From Streptomyces sp. NBC_00440 (GTDB lineage: Bacteria > Actinomycetota > Actinomycetes > Streptomycetales > Streptomycetaceae): a DNA stretch of 64,000 nt. Numbering within the stretch: position 1 is the stretch's first letter; every line of letters starts with the position of its first letter. A model generated the notes under the pieces. That model had not been told where the DNA came from. It worked only from the letters and a program-made list of their open reading frames with translations, and searched no databases. Location: contig NZ_CP107921.1 of NCBI RefSeq assembly GCF_036014215.1, positions 7,189,501 to 7,253,500 on the forward strand, given 5' to 3'. Position numbers and translations under genes: made by a program. Positions 19,623 through 27,994 of this stretch are shown one piece after another.

Positions 19623-20612
19623 TCATTTGCGGCGCGCGCCGGGGTGTCGCAGGCACCAGCCTTCCCAGGCCGACTCGACCATCTCGCGCACCCCGCGCGA
19701 GGCCTTCCAGCCGAGTTCCCCGGCGATCAGCTCGTCCGACGCGACGGCCTTCGCCGCGTCGCCCGGACGGCGCGGTCCGACCACGGGGGACATCGGCAGC
19801 CCGGTGACCGAGGCGACGAGGTCCGCCAGTTCGCGCACCGATACGCCCGCGCCGCGGCCGACATTGAGCGTGAGATCCCCCGCACCGCCGTCGGCGGAGA
19901 GCCTGCGGGCCACGGCGACATGGGCGTCGGCGAGATCGGCGACATGGATGTAGTCACGGATACAGGTGCCGTCGGGTGTGGGGTAGTCGGCGCCGAAGAT
20001 CCGCGGGTCCTCACCGCGGGTCAGCCGGTCGAAGAACATCGGGATGACGTTGTGGACCCCGATGTCGGCCAGCCCGGGCGCGGCCGCACCCGCCACATTG
20101 AAGTAGCGCAGGCAGGCGGTGGACAGGCCGTGCGCCGTGCCCGCCGCCCGCACCAGCCACTCGCCGGCCAGCTTCGTCTCGCCGTACGGATTGATGGGCG
20201 CGCAGGGCGTCGACTCGGTGATCAGCTCCGCTTCGGGGACGCCGTAGACGGCGGCCGACGAGGAGAACAGGAAGCGCCGCACCCCGGCGGCGACCACGGC
20301 CTCCAGCACCACGGTCAGGCCGTGCACGTTGTCCCGGTAGTAGCTCAGCGGGTGCTCGACGGACTCCCCGACCTGCTTCTTGCCCGCGAGATGCACGACC
20401 CCGGTGATGTCACCTCCGTGAGCGGTCAGGGTGGCGTCCAGGAGGCCGCGGTCGAGCACCGAGCCGCGCACCAGCTCGACCCCGGCCGGAAGGCGTTCGG
20501 CGAGCCCGCTCGACAGGTCGTCCAGGACGACCACCCGCTCGCCGTCCGCCACCATCGCCCGCGCCACATGCGCTCCGATGTACCCCGCCCCACCTGTGAT
20601 CAGCCACGTCAT
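19623..20612 (-). CDS. galE: UDP-glucose 4-epimerase
   Basis: This 329-residue extended short-chain dehydrogenase interconverts UDP-glucose and UDP-galactose. It shows the NAD-binding motif TGGAGYIGAHV, the SSSAAVYG segment with the catalytic Ser/Thr region, YGETK (catalytic Tyr-Lys) and the substrate-side RYFNVAGA. AGGGTGG precedes ATG 20612. It is divergent from the glycerol-1-phosphate gene run and may supply a nucleotide sugar to its glycosyltransferase; this link is positional only. Confidence 0.93.
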   Translation of the reverse strand: MTWLITGGAGYIGAHVARAMVADGERVVVLDDLSSGLAERLPAGVELVRGSVLDRGLLDATLTAHGGDITGVVHLAGKKQVGESVEHPLSYYRDNVHGLTVVLEAVVAAGVRRFLFSSSAAVYGVPEAELITESTPCAPINPYGETKLAGEWLVRAAGTAHGLSTACLRYFNVAGAAAPGLADIGVHNVIPMFFDRLTRGEDPRIFGADYPTPDGTCIRDYIHVADLADAHVAVARRLSADGGAGDLTLNVGRGAGVSVRELADLVASVTGLPMSPVVGPRRPGDAAKAVASDELIAGELGWKASRGVREMVESAWEGWCLRHPGARRK

Positions 20613-20761
20613 ACCGGCCACCCTAAGACACCCCGGAGAGGCCCCGGAGACACCGCGGCTCTGCCTCTTCCGAGCGGAACGGGAGCACGGTTTGTGGGGC
20701 GAGGCATGGATCGATCATGATGACCGCAGCAGGTGGCGCGGGGTCATGCCCGGTCGGATCG

Positions 20762-20796
20762 GGACGTAAACGGCCCGTGAACGCCTGCTTACGTCC
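20762..20796. promoter_or_regulatory. inverted repeat GGACGTAA-N19-TTACGTCC in a promoter region
   Basis: Perfect eight-base arms enclose 19 bases in the 274-base gap between galE and the seven-gene run. The distal arm ends about 90 bases before the presumed CTG start, a sensible position for an operator or promoter element of that run. Confidence 0.4.
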
Positions 20797-20886
20797 ATCA
20801 GATAGCCTCTGCCGACATGCCGCCCGCCCCTGCCGGGACCGGGCCGTCTCCGCGTGTGTTACGCCAGCTCCAAGGAGTGAGTTCGT

Positions 20887-22662
20887 CTGTCGACCGCCAT
20901 CCTCGCCGGTGCGCCGGTACCCGGATCGTCGCTGGAGGGCGATCTGCGGTCGCTGGGCTTCGATGTACGCATCGCATCCGACGCGGCAGAGACCGCGCAG
21001 CTGCTCACCGCCGCACCGGCCGACGAACGCGTGGCGGTCGTCGACACCCGTTTCGTCGGCCATCTCCACTCGCTCCGCCTGGCGCTGACCGATCCCCGCT
21101 TCGCGGCGGCCGCGGTCCCCGGCGCGCTCGCGGTCCAGCCGGAGGCGCGCCCCGCGCTCAACCGCGTACTGGCGGCCGCGGAACCGCGCCCCGACACCCT
21201 GGCCGCGGCGCTGGACAGCGCCGGGACCCCCGTGCAGCGCCCCGAGCTGGGCACGCTGGTCGCCTCGGTCCCGCAGGACCCGCAGTCCCGCCACGAGGCC
21301 AGGGCCGCCGTCGCCGCCGTCGATGACGAGGCCGTGCGGCTCCGTACGGCGGTGAAGTCCCGGGACGGCTTCTTCACGACGTACTGCATCAGCCCCTACT
21401 CGCGGTACATCGCACGCTGGTGCGCCCGCCACGGGCTGACCCCGAACCAGGTCACCACCGCCTCGCTGATCACCGCGCTGATAGCGGCGGCCTGCGCCGC
21501 GACCGGCACCCGCGGCGGATACATCGCCGCCGGAGTGCTGCTGCTCTGCTCCTTCGTCCTGGACTGCACGGACGGTCAGCTCGCCCGGTACTCGCTCCAG
21601 TACTCGACGCTCGGCGCCTGGCTGGACGCGACCTTCGACCGGGCCAAGGAGTACGCCTACTACGCGGGGCTCGCGCTGGGTTCGGCCCGCAACGGCGACG
21701 ACATCTGGGTGCTGGCCCTCGGCGCGATGGTCCTCCAGACCTGCCGGCACGTCGTGGACTTCTCCTTCAACGAGGCGAACCACGACGCGACAGCCAACAC
21801 AAGTCCCACCGCCGCCCTCTCCGACAAGCTCGACAGCGTCGGCTGGACGGTCTGGGTGCGCCGCATGATCGTGCTCCCGATCGGTGAACGCTGGGCCATG
21901 ATCGCCGTGCTCACCGCCGTGACCACCCCCCGGATCGTCTTCTACGCGCTCCTCATCGGCTGTGCCCTGGCCGCCTGCTACACCACGGCCGGCCGGATCC
22001 TGCGCTCGCTGACCCGCCGGGCCACCCGCACGGACCGCGCCGCCCAGGCACTGGCCGACCTCGCCGACTCGGGACCGCTCGCCGAGCTCTTCGCACGGTT
22101 CCTCAAGGGACCGCGCGGTGCCCTGCCGGTGATCGCGTTCGTGGGCGGCGCCCTCGTGGTGGCCGTGTCGCTCTTCGCGCCGGTCGGCAGCTGGTGGCCC
22201 GCCGCGGCCGCCGCCGTGTACTGCGTACTCTCCGGAACGGCCGTCTCGCGCCCGCTCAAGGGCGCGCTCGACTGGCTGGTGCCCCCGGTCTTCCGGGCGG
22301 CCGAATACGTCACGATCCTCGTGCTCGCGGCCCGCTCCGACGTCCACGAGGCGCTGCCCGCGGCCTTCGGACTGGTGGCGGCCGTCGCCTACCATCACTA
22401 CGACACGGTGTACCGCATCAAGGGCGGCACCGGCGCGCCGCCCCGGTGGCTCGTGCGTACGATCGGCGGCCACGACGGCCGGACCCTGGTGGTCGCCGTA
22501 CTCGCCGCCCTGCTCACGGCGGAGCACACCGCCGGTGACGGTTTCGCAGTCGCGCTCACGGTGCTCGCCGTGGCCGTGGCGATCGTGGTCCTCGCGGAGA
22601 GCATCCGCTTCTGGGTGTCCTCCGGAGCACCCGCTGTACATGACGAAGGAGAACCCGCATGA
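20887..22662 (+). CDS. DUF5941/CDP-alcohol phosphatidyltransferase family membrane protein
   Basis: The 591-residue protein transfers a phosphoalcohol from a CDP-alcohol. A soluble N-terminal part (1-160) precedes a linker (KSRDGFFTTYCISPYSRYIA) resembling that of inositol-phosphate cytidylyltransferase/DIPPS fusions. The membrane domain carries the full DxxDGxxARx8Gx3Dx3D motif (DCTDGQLAR to DATFD), and further membrane helices follow. An in-frame TGA at 20878 and the AAGGAG box at 20872 leave CTG 20887 as the likely start; the first conventional codon, GTG 21031, would delete conserved-looking sequence and has no ribosome-binding site. It overlaps the cytidylyltransferase gene as ATGA. Confidence 0.85.
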   Translation: MSTAILAGAPVPGSSLEGDLRSLGFDVRIASDAAETAQLLTAAPADERVAVVDTRFVGHLHSLRLALTDPRFAAAAVPGALAVQPEARPALNRVLAAAEPRPDTLAAALDSAGTPVQRPELGTLVASVPQDPQSRHEARAAVAAVDDEAVRLRTAVKSRDGFFTTYCISPYSRYIARWCARHGLTPNQVTTASLITALIAAACAATGTRGGYIAAGVLLLCSFVLDCTDGQLARYSLQYSTLGAWLDATFDRAKEYAYYAGLALGSARNGDDIWVLALGAMVLQTCRHVVDFSFNEANHDATANTSPTAALSDKLDSVGWTVWVRRMIVLPIGERWAMIAVLTAVTTPRIVFYALLIGCALAACYTTAGRILRSLTRRATRTDRAAQALADLADSGPLAELFARFLKGPRGALPVIAFVGGALVVAVSLFAPVGSWWPAAAAAVYCVLSGTAVSRPLKGALDWLVPPVFRAAEYVTILVLAARSDVHEALPAAFGLVAAVAYHHYDTVYRIKGGTGAPPRWLVRTIGGHDGRTLVVAVLAALLTAEHTAGDGFAVALTVLAVAVAIVVLAESIRFWVSSGAPAVHDEGEPA

Positions 22663-23411
22663 TCGGCCTCGTACTGGCGGCCGGCGCAGGCAGGCGTCTG
22701 CGTCCCTACACCGACACGCTGCCCAAGGCCCTCGTGCCCGTCGGCCCCGAGGGGGAGGGCGAGCCGACCACCGTTCTCGACATCGCGCTGAGCAACTTCG
22801 CCGAGGTCGGACTCACCGAGGTCGCGGTCGTCGTCGGCTACCGCAAGGAGGCGGTGTACGCGCGCCGTGCGGAGTTCGAGGCCAAGTACGGCGTCACGAT
22901 CACGCTGATCGACAACGACAAGGCCGAGGAGTGGAACAACGCCTACTCCCTCTGGTGCGCCCGTGAGGTGCTCAAGCAGGGTGTGATCCTCGCCAACGGC
23001 GACACCGTGCACCCGGTCTCCGTCGAGAAGACACTGCTGGCCGCGCGCGGCGAAGGCCGGCGGATCGTCCTCGCCCTCGACACGGTGAAGCACCTCGCCG
23101 ACGAGGAGATGAAGGTCATCACGGACGGCACCGACGCGGTGACCAGGATCACCAAGCTGATGGACCCCTCGACCGCCACCGGCGAGTACATCGGGGTCAC
23201 CCTCATCGAGCCCGAGGCCGCCGAGGAGCTCGCGGACGCGCTCAAGGTCACCTTCGAGCGCGACCCCGACCTCTACTACGAGGACGGCTACCAGGAGCTG
23301 GTGAACCGCGGCTTCCGGATCGACGTGGCTCCGATCGGGGACGTCGCCTGGGTCGAGATCGACAACCACGACGACCTCGCGAAGGGCCGTGGCATCGCGT
23401 GCCAGTACTGA
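22659..23411 (+). CDS. LicC-like phosphoalcohol cytidylyltransferase (NTP transferase domain)
   Basis: The 250-residue protein is a sugar-phosphate nucleotidyltransferase-fold enzyme: GLVLAAGAGRRLRPYTDTLP with Lys in PKALVPV forms the NTP-binding loop. The segment EEWNNAYSLWCARE matches the NNxYSL pattern of phosphocholine and inositol-phosphate cytidylyltransferases, and LANGDTVHP is the metal-binding position. Its neighbours point to activation of an alcohol phosphate, most simply sn-glycerol-1-phosphate, to a CDP form; this is inference. GAAGGAGAA precedes the ATG, which overlaps the upstream stop. The 3' end overlaps the next gene by 13 bases. Confidence 0.85.
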   Translation: MIGLVLAAGAGRRLRPYTDTLPKALVPVGPEGEGEPTTVLDIALSNFAEVGLTEVAVVVGYRKEAVYARRAEFEAKYGVTITLIDNDKAEEWNNAYSLWCAREVLKQGVILANGDTVHPVSVEKTLLAARGEGRRIVLALDTVKHLADEEMKVITDGTDAVTRITKLMDPSTATGEYIGVTLIEPEAAEELADALKVTFERDPDLYYEDGYQELVNRGFRIDVAPIGDVAWVEIDNHDDLAKGRGIACQY

Positions 23412-24460
23412 CGAGGCTCATCCCGTCCCCGGTCGTCGTCGACATCAGCAGCGGCGCCCTCGACGACTTGGCGGGGCTCCTCGCCGACCAGCGGATCTCG
23501 GCCTCCGGCAAGCTCGCCCTCGCCGTCAGTGACGGCTCGGGCCGGGCGCTGCGCGAGAAGCTCGCGCCGGTGCTGCCCGGGGCCGACTGGTACTCCGTCG
23601 CCGACGGCACCATCGACTCCGCGGTGCGGCTGGCCGACGGGATCAAGGGCAAGCGGTACGACGCGGTGGTCGGCCTCGGCGGCGGCAAGATCATCGACGT
23701 GGCGAAGTACGCGGCGGCCCGGGTGGGGCTCCCGATGGTCGCCGTAGCGACGAATCTCTCGCACGACGGCATCTGCTCGCCGGTATCCACCCTGGACAAC
23801 GACAACGGACGCGGCTCCTACGGGGTCCCGACCCCCATCGCGATCGTCGTCGACCTCGATGTGATCCGTGAGGCACCGCCCCGCTTCATCCGCTCCGGCG
23901 TCGGTGACGCGATCTCCAACATCTCGGCCATCGCCGACTGGGAGCTCTCGCACAAGGTCAACGGCGAAGCGGTCGACGGACTGGCGGCGGCCATGGCCCG
24001 CACCGCGGGCGAGGCGGTCCTGCGCCACCCCGGCGGGGTCGGCGACGACGAGTTCCTGATGGTGCTCGCCGAGGGGCTCGTCCTCTCCGGCATCGCGATC
24101 TCGATCAGCGGCGACACCAGGCCCTCGTCCGGTGCCTGCCACGAGATCTGCCACGCCTTCGACCTGCTCTTCCCCCAGCGGGCCGGCAGCCACGGCGAGC
24201 AGGTCGGTCTCGGCGCCGCCTTCGCGATGCACCTGCGCGGCGCGGCCGACGAGGCCGGGCTCTTCGCGGACGTCCTGCGCCGGCACGGCCTGCCCGTGCT
24301 GCCCGGCGAGCTGGGCTTCAGCGTGGACGAGTTCGTCCAGGCCGTGCAGTACGCCCCGCAGACCCGCCCCGGACGCTTCACGATCCTGGAACACCTCAAC
24401 CTGTCCGCAGACCAGATCAAGGACGCTTACGCCGACTATGCAAAAGCCATCGGTAGCTGA
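23399..24460 (+). CDS. sn-glycerol-1-phosphate dehydrogenase (EgsA/AraM family)
   Basis: The 353-residue iron/zinc-type alcohol dehydrogenase fold reduces dihydroxyacetone phosphate to sn-glycerol-1-phosphate in known relatives. Diagnostic features are the nucleotide-binding GLGGGKIIDVAKYAA, the ATNLSHDGICSPVS stretch containing the family's SHDG signature, and the metal site in SGDTRPSSGACHEICHAF and QRAGSHGEQVG. These separate it from ordinary iron alcohol dehydrogenases and phosphonoacetaldehyde reductases. The start is GTG 23399, inside the previous gene. Glycerol-1-phosphate is the archaeal-lipid enantiomer and unusual in bacteria; no PcrB-like prenyltransferase is present in the window. 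Confidence 0.85.
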   Translation: MPVLTRLIPSPVVVDISSGALDDLAGLLADQRISASGKLALAVSDGSGRALREKLAPVLPGADWYSVADGTIDSAVRLADGIKGKRYDAVVGLGGGKIIDVAKYAAARVGLPMVAVATNLSHDGICSPVSTLDNDNGRGSYGVPTPIAIVVDLDVIREAPPRFIRSGVGDAISNISAIADWELSHKVNGEAVDGLAAAMARTAGEAVLRHPGGVGDDEFLMVLAEGLVLSGIAISISGDTRPSSGACHEICHAFDLLFPQRAGSHGEQVGLGAAFAMHLRGAADEAGLFADVLRRHGLPVLPGELGFSVDEFVQAVQYAPQTRPGRFTILEHLNLSADQIKDAYADYAKAIGS

Positions 24461-25217
24461 ACTCCGCCCGGTCGTTCACCCTCCGGGCGTCAAGGACCGG
24501 CGGAGCGGCGAGCACTGGGGCGGCCGGCTCTACATGCGCGAGATTTCGCTGCGCGTGGACCGGCACCTGGTGAACACGCGGATCACGCCCAACCAGCTGA
24601 CCTACGTGATGACCGTCGCCGCCGCCTTCGCCGCCCCTGCCCTCCTCGTGCCGGGGATCTGGGGCGCGGTGCTCGGCGTGCTGATGGCTCAGCTCTATCT
24701 GCTTCTCGACTGCGTCGACGGCGAGGTCGCCCGCTGGAAGAAGCAGTACTCGATGGTCGGCGTCTACGTGGACCGCGTAGCCGCCTATGTACTCGACGCC
24801 GCGGTCCTCGTCGGCTTCGGTCTGCGCGCGGCCGACATCTGGGGCTCCGGGCGGATCGACTGGCTGTGGGCCTTCCTCGGCACCCTCGCGGCCCTCGGCG
24901 CCGTCATGATCAAGTCCGAGACCGACCTCGTCGGCGTCGCCCGCCACCAGCAGGGACTGCCGCCGGTCAAGGAGACGGCGTCCGAGCCGCGCTCCTCCGG
25001 CATGGCGCTGGCCCGCAGGGCGGCCGCGGCGCTGAAGTTCCACCGGCTCGTCCTCGGCATCGAGGCGTCGCTGCTCATCCTGGTCCTCGCGATCGTGGAC
25101 CAGATCAGGGGCGACCTGTTCTTCACGCGGCTCGGCGTCGCCGTGCTGGCGGGCATCGCGCTCCTGCAGTCCCTGCTCCACCTCGTGTCCGTCCTCGCCT
25201 CCAGCAGGCTCAAGTGA
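24438..25217 (+). CDS. CDP-alcohol phosphatidyltransferase family membrane protein, variant motif
   Basis: This 259-residue integral membrane protein has the start of the CDP-alcohol transferase motif intact (DCVDGEVAR, eight residues, G, three residues, D). The last Asp of the pattern, the proposed catalytic base, is replaced by Ala (DRVAA). The ITPNQLTY segment before it is typical. The ATG at 24438 overlaps the dehydrogenase gene by 23 bases, indicating translational coupling. The altered motif suggests either another residue acting as base, possibly Asp four positions later (YVLD), or a non-catalytic partner of the first transferase. Confidence 0.85.
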   Translation: MQKPSVAELRPVVHPPGVKDRRSGEHWGGRLYMREISLRVDRHLVNTRITPNQLTYVMTVAAAFAAPALLVPGIWGAVLGVLMAQLYLLLDCVDGEVARWKKQYSMVGVYVDRVAAYVLDAAVLVGFGLRAADIWGSGRIDWLWAFLGTLAALGAVMIKSETDLVGVARHQQGLPPVKETASEPRSSGMALARRAAAALKFHRLVLGIEASLLILVLAIVDQIRGDLFFTRLGVAVLAGIALLQSLLHLVSVLASSRLK

Positions 25218-26113
25218 CGGCCCCCGGCGGGGGCGGCTCCGCGAAGGTCGGCGCGGTCATCATCACGATGGGCAACCGCCCCGACGAGCTGCGCGCACTG
25301 CTGGATTCCGTCGCCAAGCAGGACGGCGATCCGGTCGAGACGGTCGTCGTCGGCAACGGCGCACCCGTGCCGGACGTCCCCGAAGGCGTACGGACCGTCG
25401 AGCTGCCCGAGAACCTGGGCATCCCCGGCGGCCGCAACGTCGGCATCGAGGCCTTCGGCCCGGCCGGCACCGACGTCGACATCCTGCTCTTCCTCGACGA
25501 CGACGGGCTGCTGCCCAACACCGACACGGCCGAGCTGTGCCGCCAGGCCTTCGCGGCCGACCCCGAGCTGGGCATCATCAGCTTCCGGATCGCCGACCCC
25601 GACACCGGGGTCACCCAGCGCCGCCACGTCCCCCGGCTGCGCGCATCCGACCCCATGCACTCCTCGCGCGTCACGACCTTCCTCGGCGGGGCCAACGCCG
25701 TACGGTCCAAGGTCATCGCCGAGGCCGGACCGCTCCCCGGCGAGTTCTTCTACGCGCACGAGGAGACCGACCTGGCGTGGCGGGCCCTCGACGCCGGCTG
25801 GATGATCGACTACCGGTCCGACATGGTGCTGCACCACCCCACCACGGCCCCGTCCAGGCACGCGGTCTACCACCGCATGGTGGCCCGCAACCGTGTCTGG
25901 CTGGCCCGCCGGAATCTGCCCGCACCGCTGGTGCCGGTCTACCTGGGGGTGTGGATGCTGCTCACGCTGGTCCGCCGCCCCTCCGGAGCCGCGCTCAAGG
26001 CATGGTTCGGCGGGTTCAAGGAGGGCTGGACGACTCCCTGCGGAACACGCCGACCGATGAAATGGCGTACGGTCTGGCGGCTGACCCGACTGGGCCGGCC
26101 ACCGGTGATCTGA
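25214..26113 (+). CDS. family 2 glycosyltransferase
   Basis: The 299-residue GT-A fold protein begins VGAVIITMGNRPDELRALLD, has the nucleotide-sugar/metal motif in LLFLDDDGLLP and the acceptor-side FFYAHEETDLAWRALDAGW, as in rhamnosyl- and galactofuranosyl-type GT2 enzymes. A single hydrophobic stretch near the C-terminus (PVYLGVWMLLTLV) could anchor it to the membrane. GTG 25214 overlaps the previous stop as GTGA. It probably decorates the product of the two phosphoalcohol transferases before export by the ABC transporter that follows. Confidence 0.88.
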   Translation: MTAPGGGGSAKVGAVIITMGNRPDELRALLDSVAKQDGDPVETVVVGNGAPVPDVPEGVRTVELPENLGIPGGRNVGIEAFGPAGTDVDILLFLDDDGLLPNTDTAELCRQAFAADPELGIISFRIADPDTGVTQRRHVPRLRASDPMHSSRVTTFLGGANAVRSKVIAEAGPLPGEFFYAHEETDLAWRALDAGWMIDYRSDMVLHHPTTAPSRHAVYHRMVARNRVWLARRNLPAPLVPVYLGVWMLLTLVRRPSGAALKAWFGGFKEGWTTPCGTRRPMKWRTVWRLTRLGRPPVI

Positions 26114-26210
26114 GAAGCTCGATTCTGAGAGCATCGGACGTACTCCGGGGCCCGGCATCCGAGCCCGGTCCCGATCCAGCAGCGCATCTTGAACACGAAA
26201 GTTTCAACTT

Positions 26211-27140
26211 GTGAGTGACACAACCCATGACGGAGCGGTCGCGCTGAGCGACCGCCCGTCTCCCGACGACGGTCTGTCCTCGGCCGAGCTGGCCGGGAAG
26301 TACGGCCTGTCGGTGAGCGGTGCCCGGCCTGGACTCATGGAGTACGTCCGCCAGATCTGGGGACGGCGCCACTTCATCCTGGCCTTCTCGTCCGCGAAAC
26401 TGTCGGCCCAGTACAGCCAGGCCAAGCTGGGCCAGGTCTGGCAGGTGGCGACCCCGCTGCTCAACGCGGCGGTCTACTACTTCATCTTCGGCCTGCTCCT
26501 CAACACCAGGCGGGGGCTGCCGCACGACGTCTTCATCCCCTTCCTGGTGACCGGGGTCTTCGTCTTCACCTTCACGCAGAGCTCGGTGATGGCCGGTGTC
26601 CGGGCGATCTCGGGGAACCTCGGTCTGGTGCGGGCGCTGCACTTCCCGCGGGCCTCGCTGCCCGTCTCGTTCGCGCTCCAGCAGCTCCAGCAGCTGCTGT
26701 ACTCGATGATCGTGCTGATCGTGGTCGCCGTCTGCTTCCACAGCTATCCGTCGCTGTCCTGGCTCCTGGTCATCCCCATCCTCGCGATGCAGTTCGTGTT
26801 CAACACGGGCCTGGCCCTGATCATGGCCAGGCTCGGCAGCAAGACGCCCGACCTCGCGCAGCTGATGCCGTTCATCATGCGTACCTGGATGTACACGTCG
26901 GGCGTGATGTTCTCCATCACGGTCATGCTCAAGGGCAAGCCGCCGTGGATCGCCCATGTGCTCCAGTGGAATCCGGCCACCGTCTACATGGACCTGGTCC
27001 GGTTCGCTCTGATCGACGGTTACGGCGCCGAGAACCTGCCTCCGCACGTCTGGGCGGCCGCAGCGGCCTGGGCGGTCCTGCTGGGCCTCGTGGGCTTCGT
27101 GTTTTTCTGGAAGGCTGAGGAGCGGTACGGCCGTGGCTGA
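26211..27140 (+). CDS. ABC transporter permease, TagG/Wzm-like (ABC-2)
   Basis: The 309-residue ABC-2 permease has an N-terminal cytoplasmic segment and six predicted membrane helices. SSAKLSAQYSQAKLGQVWQV and LLNAAVYYFIFGLLL are typical of polysaccharide and teichoic-acid exporters (Wzm, TagG), as is the late NPATVYMDLVRF. GTG 26211 is used; the upstream box is weak. It overlaps its ATPase gene by eight bases. The type implies export of a lipid-linked glycan or phosphopolymer rather than a small molecule. Confidence 0.9.
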   Translation: MSDTTHDGAVALSDRPSPDDGLSSAELAGKYGLSVSGARPGLMEYVRQIWGRRHFILAFSSAKLSAQYSQAKLGQVWQVATPLLNAAVYYFIFGLLLNTRRGLPHDVFIPFLVTGVFVFTFTQSSVMAGVRAISGNLGLVRALHFPRASLPVSFALQQLQQLLYSMIVLIVVAVCFHSYPSLSWLLVIPILAMQFVFNTGLALIMARLGSKTPDLAQLMPFIMRTWMYTSGVMFSITVMLKGKPPWIAHVLQWNPATVYMDLVRFALIDGYGAENLPPHVWAAAAAWAVLLGLVGFVFFWKAEERYGRG

Positions 27141-27918
27141 GCAAACCAATCAGGGGTACATCCCCACGGTCATCGCGGACGACGTGCACATCGTGTACCG
27201 CGTCAACGCCGGCGGCGGCGGCAAGGGCGCGGCCACCGCAGCGCTCAGCCGCATCGTGGGCAAAGACAAGAGCGCCGCGCGCGGTGTCCGCAAGGTGCAC
27301 GCCGTACGCGGGGTGACCTTCACGGCCTACCGGGGCGAGGCCATCGGCCTCATCGGCTCCAACGGCTCCGGCAAGTCCACCCTGCTGCGGGCCATCGCCG
27401 GGCTGCTGCCGACGGAGAGCGGCAAGGTCTACACCGACGGCCAGCCGTCGTTGCTCGGTGTCAACGCCGCACTGATGAACGACCTGACCGGCGAGCGCAA
27501 TGTGATCCTCGGCGGTCTGGCCATGGGCATGTCGCGCGAGGAGATCCGCGAGCGGTACCAGGGGATCGTCGACTTCTCCGGCATCAACGAGAAGGGCGAC
27601 TTCATCACCCTGCCGATGCGGACGTACTCGTCGGGCATGGCGGCGAGGCTCCGGTTCTCCATCGCGGCGGCCAAGAACCACGACGTCCTCATGATCGACG
27701 AGGCGCTGGCCACCGGCGACCGCAAGTTCCAGATCCGTTCGGAAGAGCGCATCCGCGAGCTGCGGAAGGAGGCCGGCACGGTCTTCCTCGTCAGCCACAG
27801 CAACAAGTCGATCAGGGACACCTGCGACCGCGTCCTGTGGCTGGAGAAGGGCGAACTGCTGATGGACGGCCCGACCGAGGAGGTCGTCAAGGCGTACGAG
27901 AAGGAGACCGGCAAGTAG
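27133..27918 (+). CDS. ABC transporter ATP-binding protein, TagH/Wzt-like
   Basis: The 261-residue ATPase has Walker A GSNGSGKST, signature TYSSGMAARLRFSI and Walker B DVLMIDEALATGD. YSSGM and ALATGD are diagnostic for the TagH/Wzt subfamily. It lacks a C-terminal carbohydrate-binding extension, so it resembles the short form that does not recognise a chain-terminating modification. It is the last gene of the seven-gene run, followed by a strong hairpin. Confidence 0.92.
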   Translation: MAEQTNQGYIPTVIADDVHIVYRVNAGGGGKGAATAALSRIVGKDKSAARGVRKVHAVRGVTFTAYRGEAIGLIGSNGSGKSTLLRAIAGLLPTESGKVYTDGQPSLLGVNAALMNDLTGERNVILGGLAMGMSREEIRERYQGIVDFSGINEKGDFITLPMRTYSSGMAARLRFSIAAAKNHDVLMIDEALATGDRKFQIRSEERIRELRKEAGTVFLVSHSNKSIRDTCDRVLWLEKGELLMDGPTEEVVKAYEKETGK

Positions 27919-27955
27919 CCGCCCCGTCGGCCCTTCCCGCCTTCCCGCAGCACCA

Positions 27956-27994
27956 CAGCGGCCCCCCGCCGGAACCTCCGGCGGGGGGCCGCTG
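27956..27994 (+). terminator. strong hairpin ending the exporter operon
   Basis: Perfect 17-base arms (beginning CAGCGGCCCC and ending GGGGCCGCTG) with a five-base loop start 38 bases after the ATPase stop. It separates this run from the hopanoid operon. Confidence 0.88.

Noticed and set aside
23399..24460. Phosphonate pathway role for the iron alcohol dehydrogenase and cytidylyltransferase
   Set aside because: The dehydrogenase has the SHDG glycerol-1-phosphate signature and no PEP mutase gene is present, so a phosphonolipid pathway is not supported.
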